A stretch of 64,000 bases of DNA, from contig NZ_JAMXLY010000014.1 of assembly GCF_024054555.1 (NCBI RefSeq), positions 1-64,000 of the forward strand. Reading direction: 5' to 3'. How positions within the stretch are numbered: the stretch's first letter is position 1; every line of letters begins with the position of its first letter. Of the stretch, positions 9,736 to 17,824 are shown piece after piece. Source of the DNA: Segatella cerevisiae. GTDB lineage: Bacteria > Bacteroidota > Bacteroidia > Bacteroidales > Bacteroidaceae. Position numbers and translations under genes: made by a program. A model generated the notes under the pieces. It saw only the letters and a list, made by a program, of their open reading frames with translations, had not been told where the DNA came from and searched no databases.

Positions 9736-11301
9736 ATGTATTGTGACAAATACAAAAGAAATTGCTATGCCGATTCTGATCTAACATTCCTAGTAGATAT
9801 CAGTCACACGATCAGTCACGGGACAGACTTGGACAGGGATCTGGAAGTTGTAATGAAAAAGTTATGTGAGTTTTTAGGTGCAAAGCGGGGAGCTATCACA
9901 ATCATTGACCAGGATAACGAGACGATTATGATCAACGCTGCCTATGGACTTACAGAAGAAGAAAAGCGAAGGGGAGTCTATAAAATCGGTGAAGGGATTA
10001 CCGGGAAAGTAGTAGAGACGGGGCATCCTGTCATCATCAGGGATATTACGACTAATGACCATTTCCTCAATAAAACGGGAGTAATTATTAAGGAAGGAGA
10101 AATTGTGGCCTTTCTCTGTGTGCCCGTCATTATGAAAAACGAAGTCAGAGGCACACTGTCTATCCACAAAATACATACCGGAAATATTGACTTCAACGCC
10201 GAAATCAAGTTTCTGAGCATCATCGGGATGCTGATCGGTCAGAATGTATCTGCACGAAGCCGGCAAATCGAAGAACTCAACCAACTTAGAGCAGAAAACA
10301 GACACTTAAAGAATGGGACGAGCAACCGTCCGGAGAATATCATAGGCAATACGGCTATCATGCGCAACTTGTACGACCTGATAGAAAAAGTTGCCCCAAA
10401 GAATACAACCGTCATGATCAGGGGGGAAAGCGGTGTAGGCAAGGAACTGATTGCTGAAGCCATCCACAATGCCAGTCGCCGTGCGGATAAACCTTTTATC
10501 AAGATCAACTGCTCTGCCTTTCCTGAGAACCTCATTGAAAGTGAACTTTTCGGACATGAAAAAGGGTCTTTTACAGGCGCGACAAATCAGCACATCGGAA
10601 AATTCGAAATGGCGAACAAAGGTACGCTTTTCCTGGATGAAATCGGAGAACTCTCCCCTGCCATCCAGGTCAAATTATTGAGGGTGATCCAACAGCGGCA
10701 AATCGAACGGATCGGCGGTACGAAACCGATAGACATTGATGTGAGGATCATTACGGCAACCAACCGGAATCTGGAACAACTCATCAAGGACAACCTATTT
10801 CGCGAAGACTTGTATTACCGTCTTAATGTCTTCCCCATCTATGTCCCCGCCCTACGTGAACGCACTGCTGACATTCCGATGCTCACCGACTATTTCATAG
10901 TCAAGATCAACAAGAAAAACGGAACGAAGGTCAAACGTATCACCGGTTCTGCACTGGACATGCTGATGACCTATTCGTGGCCCGGGAATATCAGAGAACT
11001 GGAAAATGTCATCGAAAGGGCCATGATTCTCAGTGCAGACGGTGTCATCCACTCCTATGACCTGCCCCCGACACTGCAGACCGGCGTATCTTCCAACACC
11101 ATGCATAAAGGGACTCTGCATATCATCTTGGACAAAGTGGAGAAACAGATGATTATTGATACCCTCATTCTAACGAAAGGAAATATTTCCAAAGCTGCCA
11201 TACAACTCGGTATCACAGAACGGGTATTAGGACTGCGGATCGCCAAATACAATTTGGAAATCCAAAAATATAAAAATTCATACAAACAGGAAACATCATG
11301 A
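9736..11301 (+). CDS. nifA: NifA-like sigma-54-dependent transcriptional activator
   Basis: An enhancer-binding protein of 521 residues with NifA architecture. A GAF sensor domain occupies about residues 20-175, then a short helical linker rich in Glu, Arg and Asn. The AAA+ domain (about 200-430) has Walker A GESGVGKE (230-237), the sigma-54 contact loop GSFTGA (277-282, usually GAFTGA), Walker B GTLFLDEIGE and the R-finger region FREDLYYRLNVFP. A Fis-type helix-turn-helix ends the protein (about 480-512). The AAA+/HTH linker lacks the Cys-x4-Cys motif of oxygen-sensing alphaproteobacterial NifA, so redox sensing by that route is unlikely. Cys3 and Cys10 are near the N-terminus. Assignment as NifA rests on domain order and position; its target is probably the nifH promoter. 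Its stop overlaps the next gene's start. Confidence 0.85.
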   Translation: MYCDKYKRNCYADSDLTFLVDISHTISHGTDLDRDLEVVMKKLCEFLGAKRGAITIIDQDNETIMINAAYGLTEEEKRRGVYKIGEGITGKVVETGHPVIIRDITTNDHFLNKTGVIIKEGEIVAFLCVPVIMKNEVRGTLSIHKIHTGNIDFNAEIKFLSIIGMLIGQNVSARSRQIEELNQLRAENRHLKNGTSNRPENIIGNTAIMRNLYDLIEKVAPKNTTVMIRGESGVGKELIAEAIHNASRRADKPFIKINCSAFPENLIESELFGHEKGSFTGATNQHIGKFEMANKGTLFLDEIGELSPAIQVKLLRVIQQRQIERIGGTKPIDIDVRIITATNRNLEQLIKDNLFREDLYYRLNVFPIYVPALRERTADIPMLTDYFIVKINKKNGTKVKRITGSALDMLMTYSWPGNIRELENVIERAMILSADGVIHSYDLPPTLQTGVSSNTMHKGTLHIILDKVEKQMIIDTLILTKGNISKAAIQLGITERVLGLRIAKYNLEIQKYKNSYKQETS

Positions 11302-11930
11302 AACCATCTATTATCAAAATCTCAAAACTCTTTATCGGCAACGGATTTGGAGTCGGGAAATCGAAAGGCCGCTATCTGTTTGCCAAAGACATCACAAAAG
11401 GTTATATGCTCTCTATCAGTGACAATGGGACGGATATCCTTTCACCTGTCGATCCTGACACTCTGGAAAGAAATACGATTGCCAGAATGAAAGAAGTAGA
11501 TGAAAAGACCTTGTCTGATTATTTCCACTTGGATGAGCACAAACAGTCGCATATCGACTGGATCGGCGCGACAGTAAATGTCCTCCTCCTGACACCGGAA
11601 AAGGATAAGGAAAAACTGAAGAATTATATTATCTATAGTACATGGCCTGCTATCCGCATTGCTTTTGTTGAGGCTCCGACCAAAAACTGCCTGATCATAT
11701 TCGATCGGACGTGCACCCGGGAAACACGCCAGCACGTTGTCGATGACATTTACCAAAAGGGACTGGAGACCGTTACGGATATCTGGTCTATGACCAAACT
11801 ACTGGCCATGACAGACCACTTTGGGATATTGGCGCCTGAGATGTGTATGGAAGTTGTCTTGCGATTAGCTTTTGGAAAATCCAATAACGCCCACAAAACG
11901 CCTTCTCTTACTGCACCTCAAAAACAATAA
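11298..11930 (+). CDS. Unrecognised protein translationally coupled to the nifA-like gene
   Basis: This 210-residue protein matches no family I can name. Its ATG overlaps the nifA-like stop codon (ATGA at 11298-11301), so the two are almost certainly translated together. It looks soluble: there is no signal peptide and no membrane segment. The N-terminal half is rich in charged residues and Gly (IGNGFGVGKSKGR); a central hydrophobic segment lies near residues 91-99. Cysteines are at 131, 139 and 183. The C-terminus is a low-complexity tail rich in Asn, Thr, Pro and Gln. A role in modulating the activator, analogous to NifL but unrelated in sequence, is a guess from coupling alone. Confidence 0.8.
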   Translation: MKPSIIKISKLFIGNGFGVGKSKGRYLFAKDITKGYMLSISDNGTDILSPVDPDTLERNTIARMKEVDEKTLSDYFHLDEHKQSHIDWIGATVNVLLLTPEKDKEKLKNYIIYSTWPAIRIAFVEAPTKNCLIIFDRTCTRETRQHVVDDIYQKGLETVTDIWSMTKLLAMTDHFGILAPEMCMEVVLRLAFGKSNNAHKTPSLTAPQKQ

Positions 11931-11960
11931 CGGTGATCCTCATTCGCCAATTTATCAGGA

Positions 11961-13007
11961 TCATCTATTGTCTTCTTTCATTGACAAAAGGAGTCTCTCG
12001 AACATCCTTTTCAGATCATATTCAGGTGCCCAGCCCAAGGCACGGATCTTTTGAGTGGACAAGCGTAATTTTGTAGTAGGCGGATAACCCATATTTTCTT
12101 TCAGTTCGATGACAGGTTGGAGTTGGGGATTGAATTCACGACAAAGGAATCTTGCCATATCTATGATAGATATATAAGTCTGTTCATTCGCCACATTATA
12201 AGCCTCGCCATCCTTTCCGTGCAATAGGATATACAAAATCCCGCTCACAGCATCCATTGTATAGCAATAGCAATGTTTAACCTCACCTTTCGTGTAAAGT
12301 TGAATATTTTTCCCTTCAAGTACAGCTCTAGAGAACTGGGCAAAGACCCGGTGATCATCCTTAGAGACACCCGCTCCGAAAGTTTGAGCCAACCGGGCGA
12401 CCTTTACTGGTACCTGATACTCTTCATAAAAGCATCGGCAAAAACATTCTGCAGCCCGCTTTGCCATCGGATAACTGCTCCGCGTCAACATCGGGTCCAA
12501 AAATCCTTGCTCACTCTCCTGCAAAGATTTACTGTCGTCATACACCGAACCGTAAACTTCCATAGAAGAAATAAAGACCACAGAATCCAAAGGATTCTTA
12601 CGGGCGAAGTCCAGCACTCTTTCAATACCGTTCACCCCTGTCTGCAACGTTTCTACAGGATGTTCGACAAAATATTTGGAAGCCGTAGGACTGGCAAAAT
12701 GTATCAGATAGTCTGTATGAGGGGGTACGAATGAAGTGACCGATGAGAAATCACATACATAATAGGAAAGGATCCCATCCTCCTTTCCAAACATCAGTTG
12801 AGCTTTTTCTACATTTCTTACGACTGCCACGATCCTGATATCGAGATGATATTTCGTATTCAAAGCCAGCAAGCACCTCACCATGCAAGATCCCAACAGA
12901 CCCGTTGCGCCTGTTATGGTCAGTGACTTTCCTCGTAATTCCTCATAAAGAGAAAAGTGGGAAACAAAAAGATTGATATCCTCTTCTAATATTCTATTAA
13001 CCGTCAT
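11961..13007 (-). CDS. NAD-dependent epimerase/dehydratase (extended SDR)
   Basis: A 348-residue extended short-chain dehydrogenase. The Rossmann nucleotide-binding motif TGATGLLGS is near residue 33, and the catalytic pattern is Ser in FISSMEVYGS followed by YPMAK (YxxxK). Such enzymes usually act on nucleotide-activated sugars. It is the last gene of a minus-strand operon with a TarI/IspD-like cytidylyltransferase and a LicD protein, so its substrate may be a CDP-linked sugar or polyol; the exact reaction cannot be read from sequence. It ends 30 bp from the convergent gene coupled to nifA. Confidence 0.85.
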   Translation of the reverse strand: MTVNRILEEDINLFVSHFSLYEELRGKSLTITGATGLLGSCMVRCLLALNTKYHLDIRIVAVVRNVEKAQLMFGKEDGILSYYVCDFSSVTSFVPPHTDYLIHFASPTASKYFVEHPVETLQTGVNGIERVLDFARKNPLDSVVFISSMEVYGSVYDDSKSLQESEQGFLDPMLTRSSYPMAKRAAECFCRCFYEEYQVPVKVARLAQTFGAGVSKDDHRVFAQFSRAVLEGKNIQLYTKGEVKHCYCYTMDAVSGILYILLHGKDGEAYNVANEQTYISIIDMARFLCREFNPQLQPVIELKENMGYPPTTKLRLSTQKIRALGWAPEYDLKRMFERLLLSMKEDNR

Positions 13008-13040
13008 GCTTCACGAATTATCTTTAGTGTTATTCGGAAA

Positions 13041-13763
13041 TTATAAAATACCAAATATCTGTTGGTCTTCATGAACCTTGATCATTGCCCTTAAGATAAA
13101 ATAATCCGTAGGTGTCGTAATCTTGATATTCTCCATAGGTCCCAATATCGTACCCAATTTATAACCATAAGAACTCATCATCGTACAGGAATCTATAAAG
13201 TCATGATGCCCTTCTTCCCTCGCCTGCCGGTGAGCTTTCCAAATATCTTGCAAGTAAAAACTCTGCGGTGCTCTGGCAATCAGGGAATCTGAGCGCTTCG
13301 GAATCTCCAGGTAATCATCTTTTTTCTTCACGATGAAAGTTTCTGTTGCCGGAACGCACGTAATACAAGAGCCGCACTCTTTCACCTTATTTATATTATC
13401 CGTAATCGTCTGATCCGTAATCAGCGGTCTCACGCCGTCATGGATCAGGACGATATCGTCTTTGGATTTTGAGAATTCACAAGCAGCCTCTAGACCATTG
13501 TAGATGGAGTCCTGGCCCGTAGTCCCACCCGGGACAATCTTCATCACTTTCGTGATCTCAAATTTACGCAGTTGCTTTTTCAAGAAAGGTATCCAACCTT
13601 CAATGCAAGCCACCACAATGCCATCAATCAAAGGATGATCATCAAACAGTTCCAGCGTATAGATGATAATCGGTTTTCCATTTAGATCCAAAAACTGTTT
13701 AGGTTTCGATTTCGTATGCATCCGGGCACCTGAACCTCCGGCAAAAATAACGGCTATATTCAT
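13041..13763 (-). CDS. IspD/TarI-family cytidylyltransferase
   Basis: A 240-residue nucleotidyltransferase that joins CTP to a phosphorylated polyol or sugar. The N-terminal motif FAGGSGARM and the KSKPKQFL segment bind CTP, and the LIHDGVRPL motif is conserved across the family. The KPKQFLDLNGKPIIIYTLE pattern is closer to ribitol-5-phosphate cytidylyltransferase (TarI) than to typical IspD, and the neighbours are LicD and an SDR enzyme rather than MEP-pathway genes. I therefore favour a surface-glycan role (CDP-ribitol or a similar donor), but IspD activity cannot be excluded. The gap to LicD is 17 bp and to the SDR gene 33 bp. Confidence 0.8.
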   Translation of the reverse strand: MNIAVIFAGGSGARMHTKSKPKQFLDLNGKPIIIYTLELFDDHPLIDGIVVACIEGWIPFLKKQLRKFEITKVMKIVPGGTTGQDSIYNGLEAACEFSKSKDDIVLIHDGVRPLITDQTITDNINKVKECGSCITCVPATETFIVKKKDDYLEIPKRSDSLIARAPQSFYLQDIWKAHRQAREEGHHDFIDSCTMMSSYGYKLGTILGPMENIKITTPTDYFILRAMIKVHEDQQIFGIL

Positions 13764-13780
13764 AAGAATCTCTTTTTATT

Positions 13781-14614
13781 TTATTCATCAATGACGATAT
13801 CCACCTTGTGGCGGTCACGCTGATCCAAGGGGGGAAGTTCCATGTAATTCCCATAAGCTATACGACAGAATGCTTCTGGTTGTGCAGGGCCTTCAAAATG
13901 ATGTCCTTCAAACACCAAATTCCCGTGAGGGACTAAATATCGTTTCGGATGCCGCTCGTAGAACCATGCGCCATAGGAATGCATACAAGACTGTTTATCC
14001 CCGAACAGATGACCGAAAAGACGAAATACAGGGAAGAGCAAATGATGTAATACCTCATAGGAAAACTGGGCCATATGCGGATGTACGCCTGCAAATTTCA
14101 GATTGACATTCACTGACAATTTCCCGGCCAGCCGTTGCAACCATGGGATCATATGATCTTCATAAGGGAAGATATCGATGTGCAAACCATTGTATTTTTG
14201 TGCTTCAAAGCATCTGCGATCTTGGCTGTCATGCGACTCATGACTGACGGTGTGGCTTTTCAAGTCTCTCAGCATCGCCCACTCTTTATAGTAGCCTTTA
14301 TCTGTTTCATTGTCCTGCAAGACATATTGGGGGTGCGGATGGTCTTTCAGATAACGGCAAAGTCGCTTGAAATCCTGATGCGCCACCACAAAATCCATAT
14401 CATCATCCCAAGGGATAAATCCACCATGACGGAGTGCCCCCAGCACGTTTCCGCCATCCAGACGACAAGGGATGCCTAACTTTTTAGCAGTCTCCTGCAG
14501 ATAGACGGCCATATCGACCATCCTCAATTGTGCCTTCCTGAGTGTCGAGCCGTCGGGATTGTATTTTCTCCGGAGCTCTTCCTCTGTCTCGCCTGTATTA
14601 TAAACTTTCGACAT
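13781..14614 (-). CDS. LicD-family phosphotransferase
   Basis: A 277-residue LicD protein. LicD enzymes move a phospho-substituent such as phosphocholine or phosphoribitol from a CDP donor to a glycan. The hallmark segment GGNVLGALRHGGFIPWDDD is present near residue 58, with the DDD metal site, followed by DMDFVV. Preceding residues include the conserved Leu-rich helix around MVDMAVYLQE. Gene order LicD, cytidylyltransferase, SDR suggests one pathway that makes a CDP-activated substituent and attaches it to surface polysaccharide. It is the first gene of this operon, with a -7 box about 24 bp upstream. Confidence 0.85.
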   Translation of the reverse strand: MSKVYNTGETEEELRRKYNPDGSTLRKAQLRMVDMAVYLQETAKKLGIPCRLDGGNVLGALRHGGFIPWDDDMDFVVAHQDFKRLCRYLKDHPHPQYVLQDNETDKGYYKEWAMLRDLKSHTVSHESHDSQDRRCFEAQKYNGLHIDIFPYEDHMIPWLQRLAGKLSVNVNLKFAGVHPHMAQFSYEVLHHLLFPVFRLFGHLFGDKQSCMHSYGAWFYERHPKRYLVPHGNLVFEGHHFEGPAQPEAFCRIAYGNYMELPPLDQRDRHKVDIVIDE

Positions 14615-14637
14615 TGTGGTTCATATATTATTTTCTA

Positions 14638-14645
14638 CAAAGATA
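14638..14645 (-). promoter_or_regulatory. Minus-strand -7 box upstream of licD
   Basis: On the minus strand this reads TATCTTTG, a perfect Bacteroidota -7 box, 24 bp before the licD-type start at 14614. No clear -33 TTTG is seen at the right distance. It suggests the licD operon can be transcribed independently of the glycosyltransferase gene upstream. Confidence 0.55.
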
Positions 14646-14789
14646 GCATCAAATCCTTTAAGTTCCTAGACTTTCCTTCAGTTATCTCAAAAAAGCCGTA
14701 TCGATAGCTGCATATCTGAAGAACGGGTCTGCCAAAGGCAATCATCTTCTCTGAAAGACAAAAAGATTGGAATGTAAGAGTCCTGCCGA

Positions 14790-15851
14790 TCATTTTTTCA
14801 AATTCAGTCGGTGTAGGATATCTGCAACTTCCCTGGCACATTCCCGGTCATTATAATATTTCTCAGCTAAAGCACGCCCCCGTTGACCCATTTTCAGGGC
14901 CTCTTCAGGATGAGAGGAGATGTACCGGATAGCCTTGACCCAGCCGTCTACATCCCCATAACCTACTGTCAGTCCACATCCTTCTTTCTCGATGTCCATA
15001 GGCAACTGGACATTTTTACTGCAAATGATGGGGACCCCTAAAGCCAAAGCCTCGACTATCGTCGTCAACCCGACGGTATAGTTGGATTCCCGGCAACAGA
15101 TGACTGCACAGGCGGATTGATACACTTTTCTGGCAAGGTCAACGATGACGTTACCCGAAATATAATGCACTTTTACATTCGGATGCAGAGACAGAGATTC
15201 GAAGAGTTGCTCATAGTTGAATCCCCTGTCTATCCTGCAGATATAGATATCCAAAGGTGCTTCCGTCAAATTAAAAGCCTTGACCAATGTAGGCATGTCC
15301 CGACGTTCCTTACCGGTAGAAACGAACCCGTGATGCTGTATGCCGGGCATAGAAGCCATCAGCCGGTCATAGAAGTCCAAGTCAGCTCCCCAACGGACGA
15401 CATGAGCGTGCTCGGCATGGATTTTCCCGGTTTTCAGGGAATCCTTTACCAGTTTCTCAGAAAAGAAAATCGTTTCATCAAGTCCCTTATAAAACAGTCT
15501 TGCGAGAATCTCCCGAATGGGATTTCGGGCAGTAACGGCAGGCTGATGATGCCAACAGACGACTGGATGAGGAAACAGACCGAGCGCCCGCAGGAAGATG
15601 ATCAGTTCGAGGCCCCTGAAGGTAGTGGCATACACGGCATCAATCTCTTTCCGACGCCTCCAGATGCGCCAGGCAGTATGCAAAGACAATTTCCACCGAT
15701 AGGGGGTCATCACCGGTTGGTGATAGATCACGCGCACATGGTATTCATGAAGATGAGTAGCGCCATAAAGCAGATGTCCGGGCAATAATCCTTCAGTCCA
15801 TTTCTTATAAACTGTGAAAGCCGGAATATTATGATAATAATATATTGTCAT
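14790..15851 (-). CDS. Glycosyltransferase family 4-like protein
   Basis: A 353-residue cytoplasmic glycosyltransferase of GT-B fold. The C-terminal half has the nucleotide-sugar-binding pattern of GT4: VGLTTIVEALALGVPIIC with the conserved Glu, followed by GCGLTVGYGDVDGW and a terminal helix with YYNDRECAREVADIL. The N-terminal half (YYYHNIPAFTVYKKW) is diverged, as is usual for the acceptor domain. Donor and acceptor cannot be assigned. It lies upstream of the LicD operon and is divergent from the flippase gene, fitting an O-antigen or capsule locus. Confidence 0.85.
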   Translation of the reverse strand: MTIYYYHNIPAFTVYKKWTEGLLPGHLLYGATHLHEYHVRVIYHQPVMTPYRWKLSLHTAWRIWRRRKEIDAVYATTFRGLELIIFLRALGLFPHPVVCWHHQPAVTARNPIREILARLFYKGLDETIFFSEKLVKDSLKTGKIHAEHAHVVRWGADLDFYDRLMASMPGIQHHGFVSTGKERRDMPTLVKAFNLTEAPLDIYICRIDRGFNYEQLFESLSLHPNVKVHYISGNVIVDLARKVYQSACAVICCRESNYTVGLTTIVEALALGVPIICSKNVQLPMDIEKEGCGLTVGYGDVDGWVKAIRYISSHPEEALKMGQRGRALAEKYYNDRECAREVADILHRLNLKK

Positions 15852-15942
15852 TACTTCTTTCTAAAGATATTGAGGAATAAGGCCTTACAGCCCCTTAGAC
15901 CATCAACGAGGGCAACTCTTTTTGCAAAAATACATTTTTTTC

Positions 15943-15973
15943 TTTGAAATTCAATGATTAAACACTACTTTTG
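15943..15973 (+). promoter_or_regulatory. Promoter of the flippase gene
   Basis: TTTG at 15943-15946 and TACTTTTG at 15966-15973, separated by 19 bp, make a textbook Bacteroidota -33/-7 promoter. Transcription would start near 15980. This rules out a possible TTG start at 15971, which lies inside the -7 box, in favour of the ATG at 15998. Confidence 0.8.
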
Positions 15974-15997
15974 CACTATTCATTTAGCAAACACGCC

Positions 15998-17440
15998 ATG
16001 AGTTCCCTTAAAGAAAAAACTGCCTCAGGCCTATTATGGGCGGCAATGAATAACGGTTGCATGCAAATCTTGAATGCTGTCATCGGCATTTTCCTGGCCA
16101 GATTACTTTTACCAGCAGATTATGGGCTCATCGGGATGCTGACCATATTCAGCGCGATTGCGACGACCTTGCAGGAGAGTGGTTTTACTTCCGCTCTTAC
16201 GAATAAGAAACATCCCACGGACAATGATTACAACTCCGTTTTCTGGTTTTGTAATATCATGGGGATCATCTTGTATATCATCTTGTTTTTCTGTGCTCCG
16301 CTGATTGCGGATTTCTTTCACCAACCTAAACTGATCCTCTTGTCAAGAGTCGACTTCCTGTGCATTCTCCTTTCTGCTCTCGGCATCGTGCCACAGGCCT
16401 ACTTGTATAAGTATCTGATGATCAAACAGACTTCCATCTTGAGAGTGTCTGTTTTGGCATTGTCCGGTGTAGGCGGAATCATCATGGCCTTTTGCGGAAT
16501 GGGGTATTGGAGCATCGTGACACAACAACTCATTTATGTCGGTCTGCAAAGTCTGGGTAAATTTTTCTTCATCCCTTGGAGACCTTCACTGCACATCGAC
16601 TTCCAACCTGTGAAAGAGATGTTCGGTTTCAGCAGTAAGATTCTGATTACCAATGTCATCGGACAAATCAGCGGCAATATTCTGACCGTCATTTTCGGCA
16701 GGATTCTATCGGTCAAGACGGTAGGTAATTTCACACAGGCCAGCAAATGGAATGGGATGGCTTCCTCGACAGTATCGGGAATGATCGCGCAAGTAGCACA
16801 ACCTGTATTTGCTTCCATCCAGGATCAGAAAGACCGGCAATTGAACATTCTGAGGAAAATGATGCGTTTTACTTCTTATCTTGTTTTCCCCGCCATGTTC
16901 GGATTAGCGATCGTTGCCCCCGAATTCATCATTCTCCTGATTTCGGACAAGTGGGCAGACAGTATCCCCATTCTCCAACTCCTCTGCATCAGCGGCGCCA
17001 TGTCACCGCTCTACCTTCCACTTCAGAACCTACTGATCAGTCACGGCAGGTCTGATCTGTTCATGTGGGTCAACATTATCCAGATCATTCTGCAATGTGC
17101 GATTATCCTGGCATTCTCACGCTATGGAATACTTACCATGATCACTGTCTATTCTCTCTTTTACATGGTTTGGACTGTAGCATGGCAAATCCCTCTTAAG
17201 AAGATCATCGGTTATACTTTCTTCAACCTCCTTCAGGACAGTATCCCTTTCATGCTCTCTGCGCTCATCGCGGTAGGCTTGGCTTATGCGGCAACACTGA
17301 CCATCGATAGCCTCATCATCAAACTGATTCTGAAAATCATCATCGCTGTAGCGGTCTATTACCTGATCATGAGGTTCGGACATGCCAAAATCCAAAGGGA
17401 CTGCCTGAACTATGTGTTCCATCGTAAAGGAGGACATTGA
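15998..17440 (+). CDS. Wzx-type polysaccharide/lipid-linked oligosaccharide flippase
   Basis: A 480-residue integral membrane protein of the MOP exporter superfamily that likely moves undecaprenyl-linked repeat units across the inner membrane. It begins with the typical amphipathic segment and first helix (KTASGLLWAAMNNGCMQILNAVIGIFLARLLLP) [read across residues 6-38] and has about 12-14 hydrophobic segments, including a cytosolic YGLIGMLTIFSAIA stretch after helix 1. The start at 15998 follows the promoter evidence; nine upstream codons are rejected. It is the only plus-strand gene of the surface locus and is divergent from the glycosyltransferase. Confidence 0.87.
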   Translation: MSSLKEKTASGLLWAAMNNGCMQILNAVIGIFLARLLLPADYGLIGMLTIFSAIATTLQESGFTSALTNKKHPTDNDYNSVFWFCNIMGIILYIILFFCAPLIADFFHQPKLILLSRVDFLCILLSALGIVPQAYLYKYLMIKQTSILRVSVLALSGVGGIIMAFCGMGYWSIVTQQLIYVGLQSLGKFFFIPWRPSLHIDFQPVKEMFGFSSKILITNVIGQISGNILTVIFGRILSVKTVGNFTQASKWNGMASSTVSGMIAQVAQPVFASIQDQKDRQLNILRKMMRFTSYLVFPAMFGLAIVAPEFIILLISDKWADSIPILQLLCISGAMSPLYLPLQNLLISHGRSDLFMWVNIIQIILQCAIILAFSRYGILTMITVYSLFYMVWTVAWQIPLKKIIGYTFFNLLQDSIPFMLSALIAVGLAYAATLTIDSLIIKLILKIIIAVAVYYLIMRFGHAKIQRDCLNYVFHRKGGH

Positions 17441-17497
17441 CGACAGAACCGATCCTCTTGCCTGACTTCTTGAACGGGAAATGACCTTTCAGAACAT

Positions 17498-17512
17498 GAG
17501 TTTCACAAACTC
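17498..17512 (+). terminator. Small hairpin after the flippase gene
   Basis: GAGTTT-CAC-AAACTC forms a 6-bp stem with a 3-base loop, followed by GTTTATTG. It is placed 58 bp after the flippase stop. The U-run is short, so it is a weak terminator candidate. Confidence 0.35.
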
Positions 17513-17598
17513 GTTTATTGATAACTTTTTCACAAAATAATGCCGGCTATCAAGGATTGAAGGGAACGTACTGGCACTAGAAAATGACCAAATGGTAG

Positions 17599-17675
17599 TT
17601 TCTCGAAACTTGACCGCTTCTTTCGAGAAACAGAGCGCCGACTTTCTCGAAAGTATGAAGTGCTATTTCTCGAGA
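17599..17675. repeat. Regularly spaced 10-bp element array, copy 1
   Basis: Four near-identical elements start at 17599, 17621, 17643 and 17666: TTTCTCGAAA, TTTCGAGAAA, TTTCTCGAAA and TTTCTCGAGA. The first and second are reverse complements, so both orientations occur. Spacing is 22, 22 and 23 bp; the 12-13 bp spacers are unrelated to one another. The pattern is TTTC-N2-GAAA every two helical turns. It occupies the 384-bp gap between two convergent genes (17441-17824), in which no credible coding region is seen. A second array of the same element lies near 44.0 kb. The repeat is too short for CRISPR and no cas gene is present. Confidence 0.85.
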
Positions 17676-17824
17676 CATCCAAGTCCTCTTTGATTCGATA
17701 AAAGAGGAGGCATTTTGAAGTTGCAAAGGCACGTCTACTCTACCCTCGATCTTCTGTCTATGCAGAAAAAGAATGTTGCTTGCTGTGCCTATCAATCGGC
17801 TTGATTTTCAGTGGAAACTTCCAT

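Noticed and set aside
14635-14841. 68-residue minus-strand ORF between LicD and glycosyltransferase
   Set aside because: Overlaps the glycosyltransferase C-terminus and the licD promoter; no recognisable features.
17599-17675. CRISPR array
   Set aside because: The repeat is only 10 bp and spacers 12-13 bp, with no cas gene; too short for any known CRISPR type.
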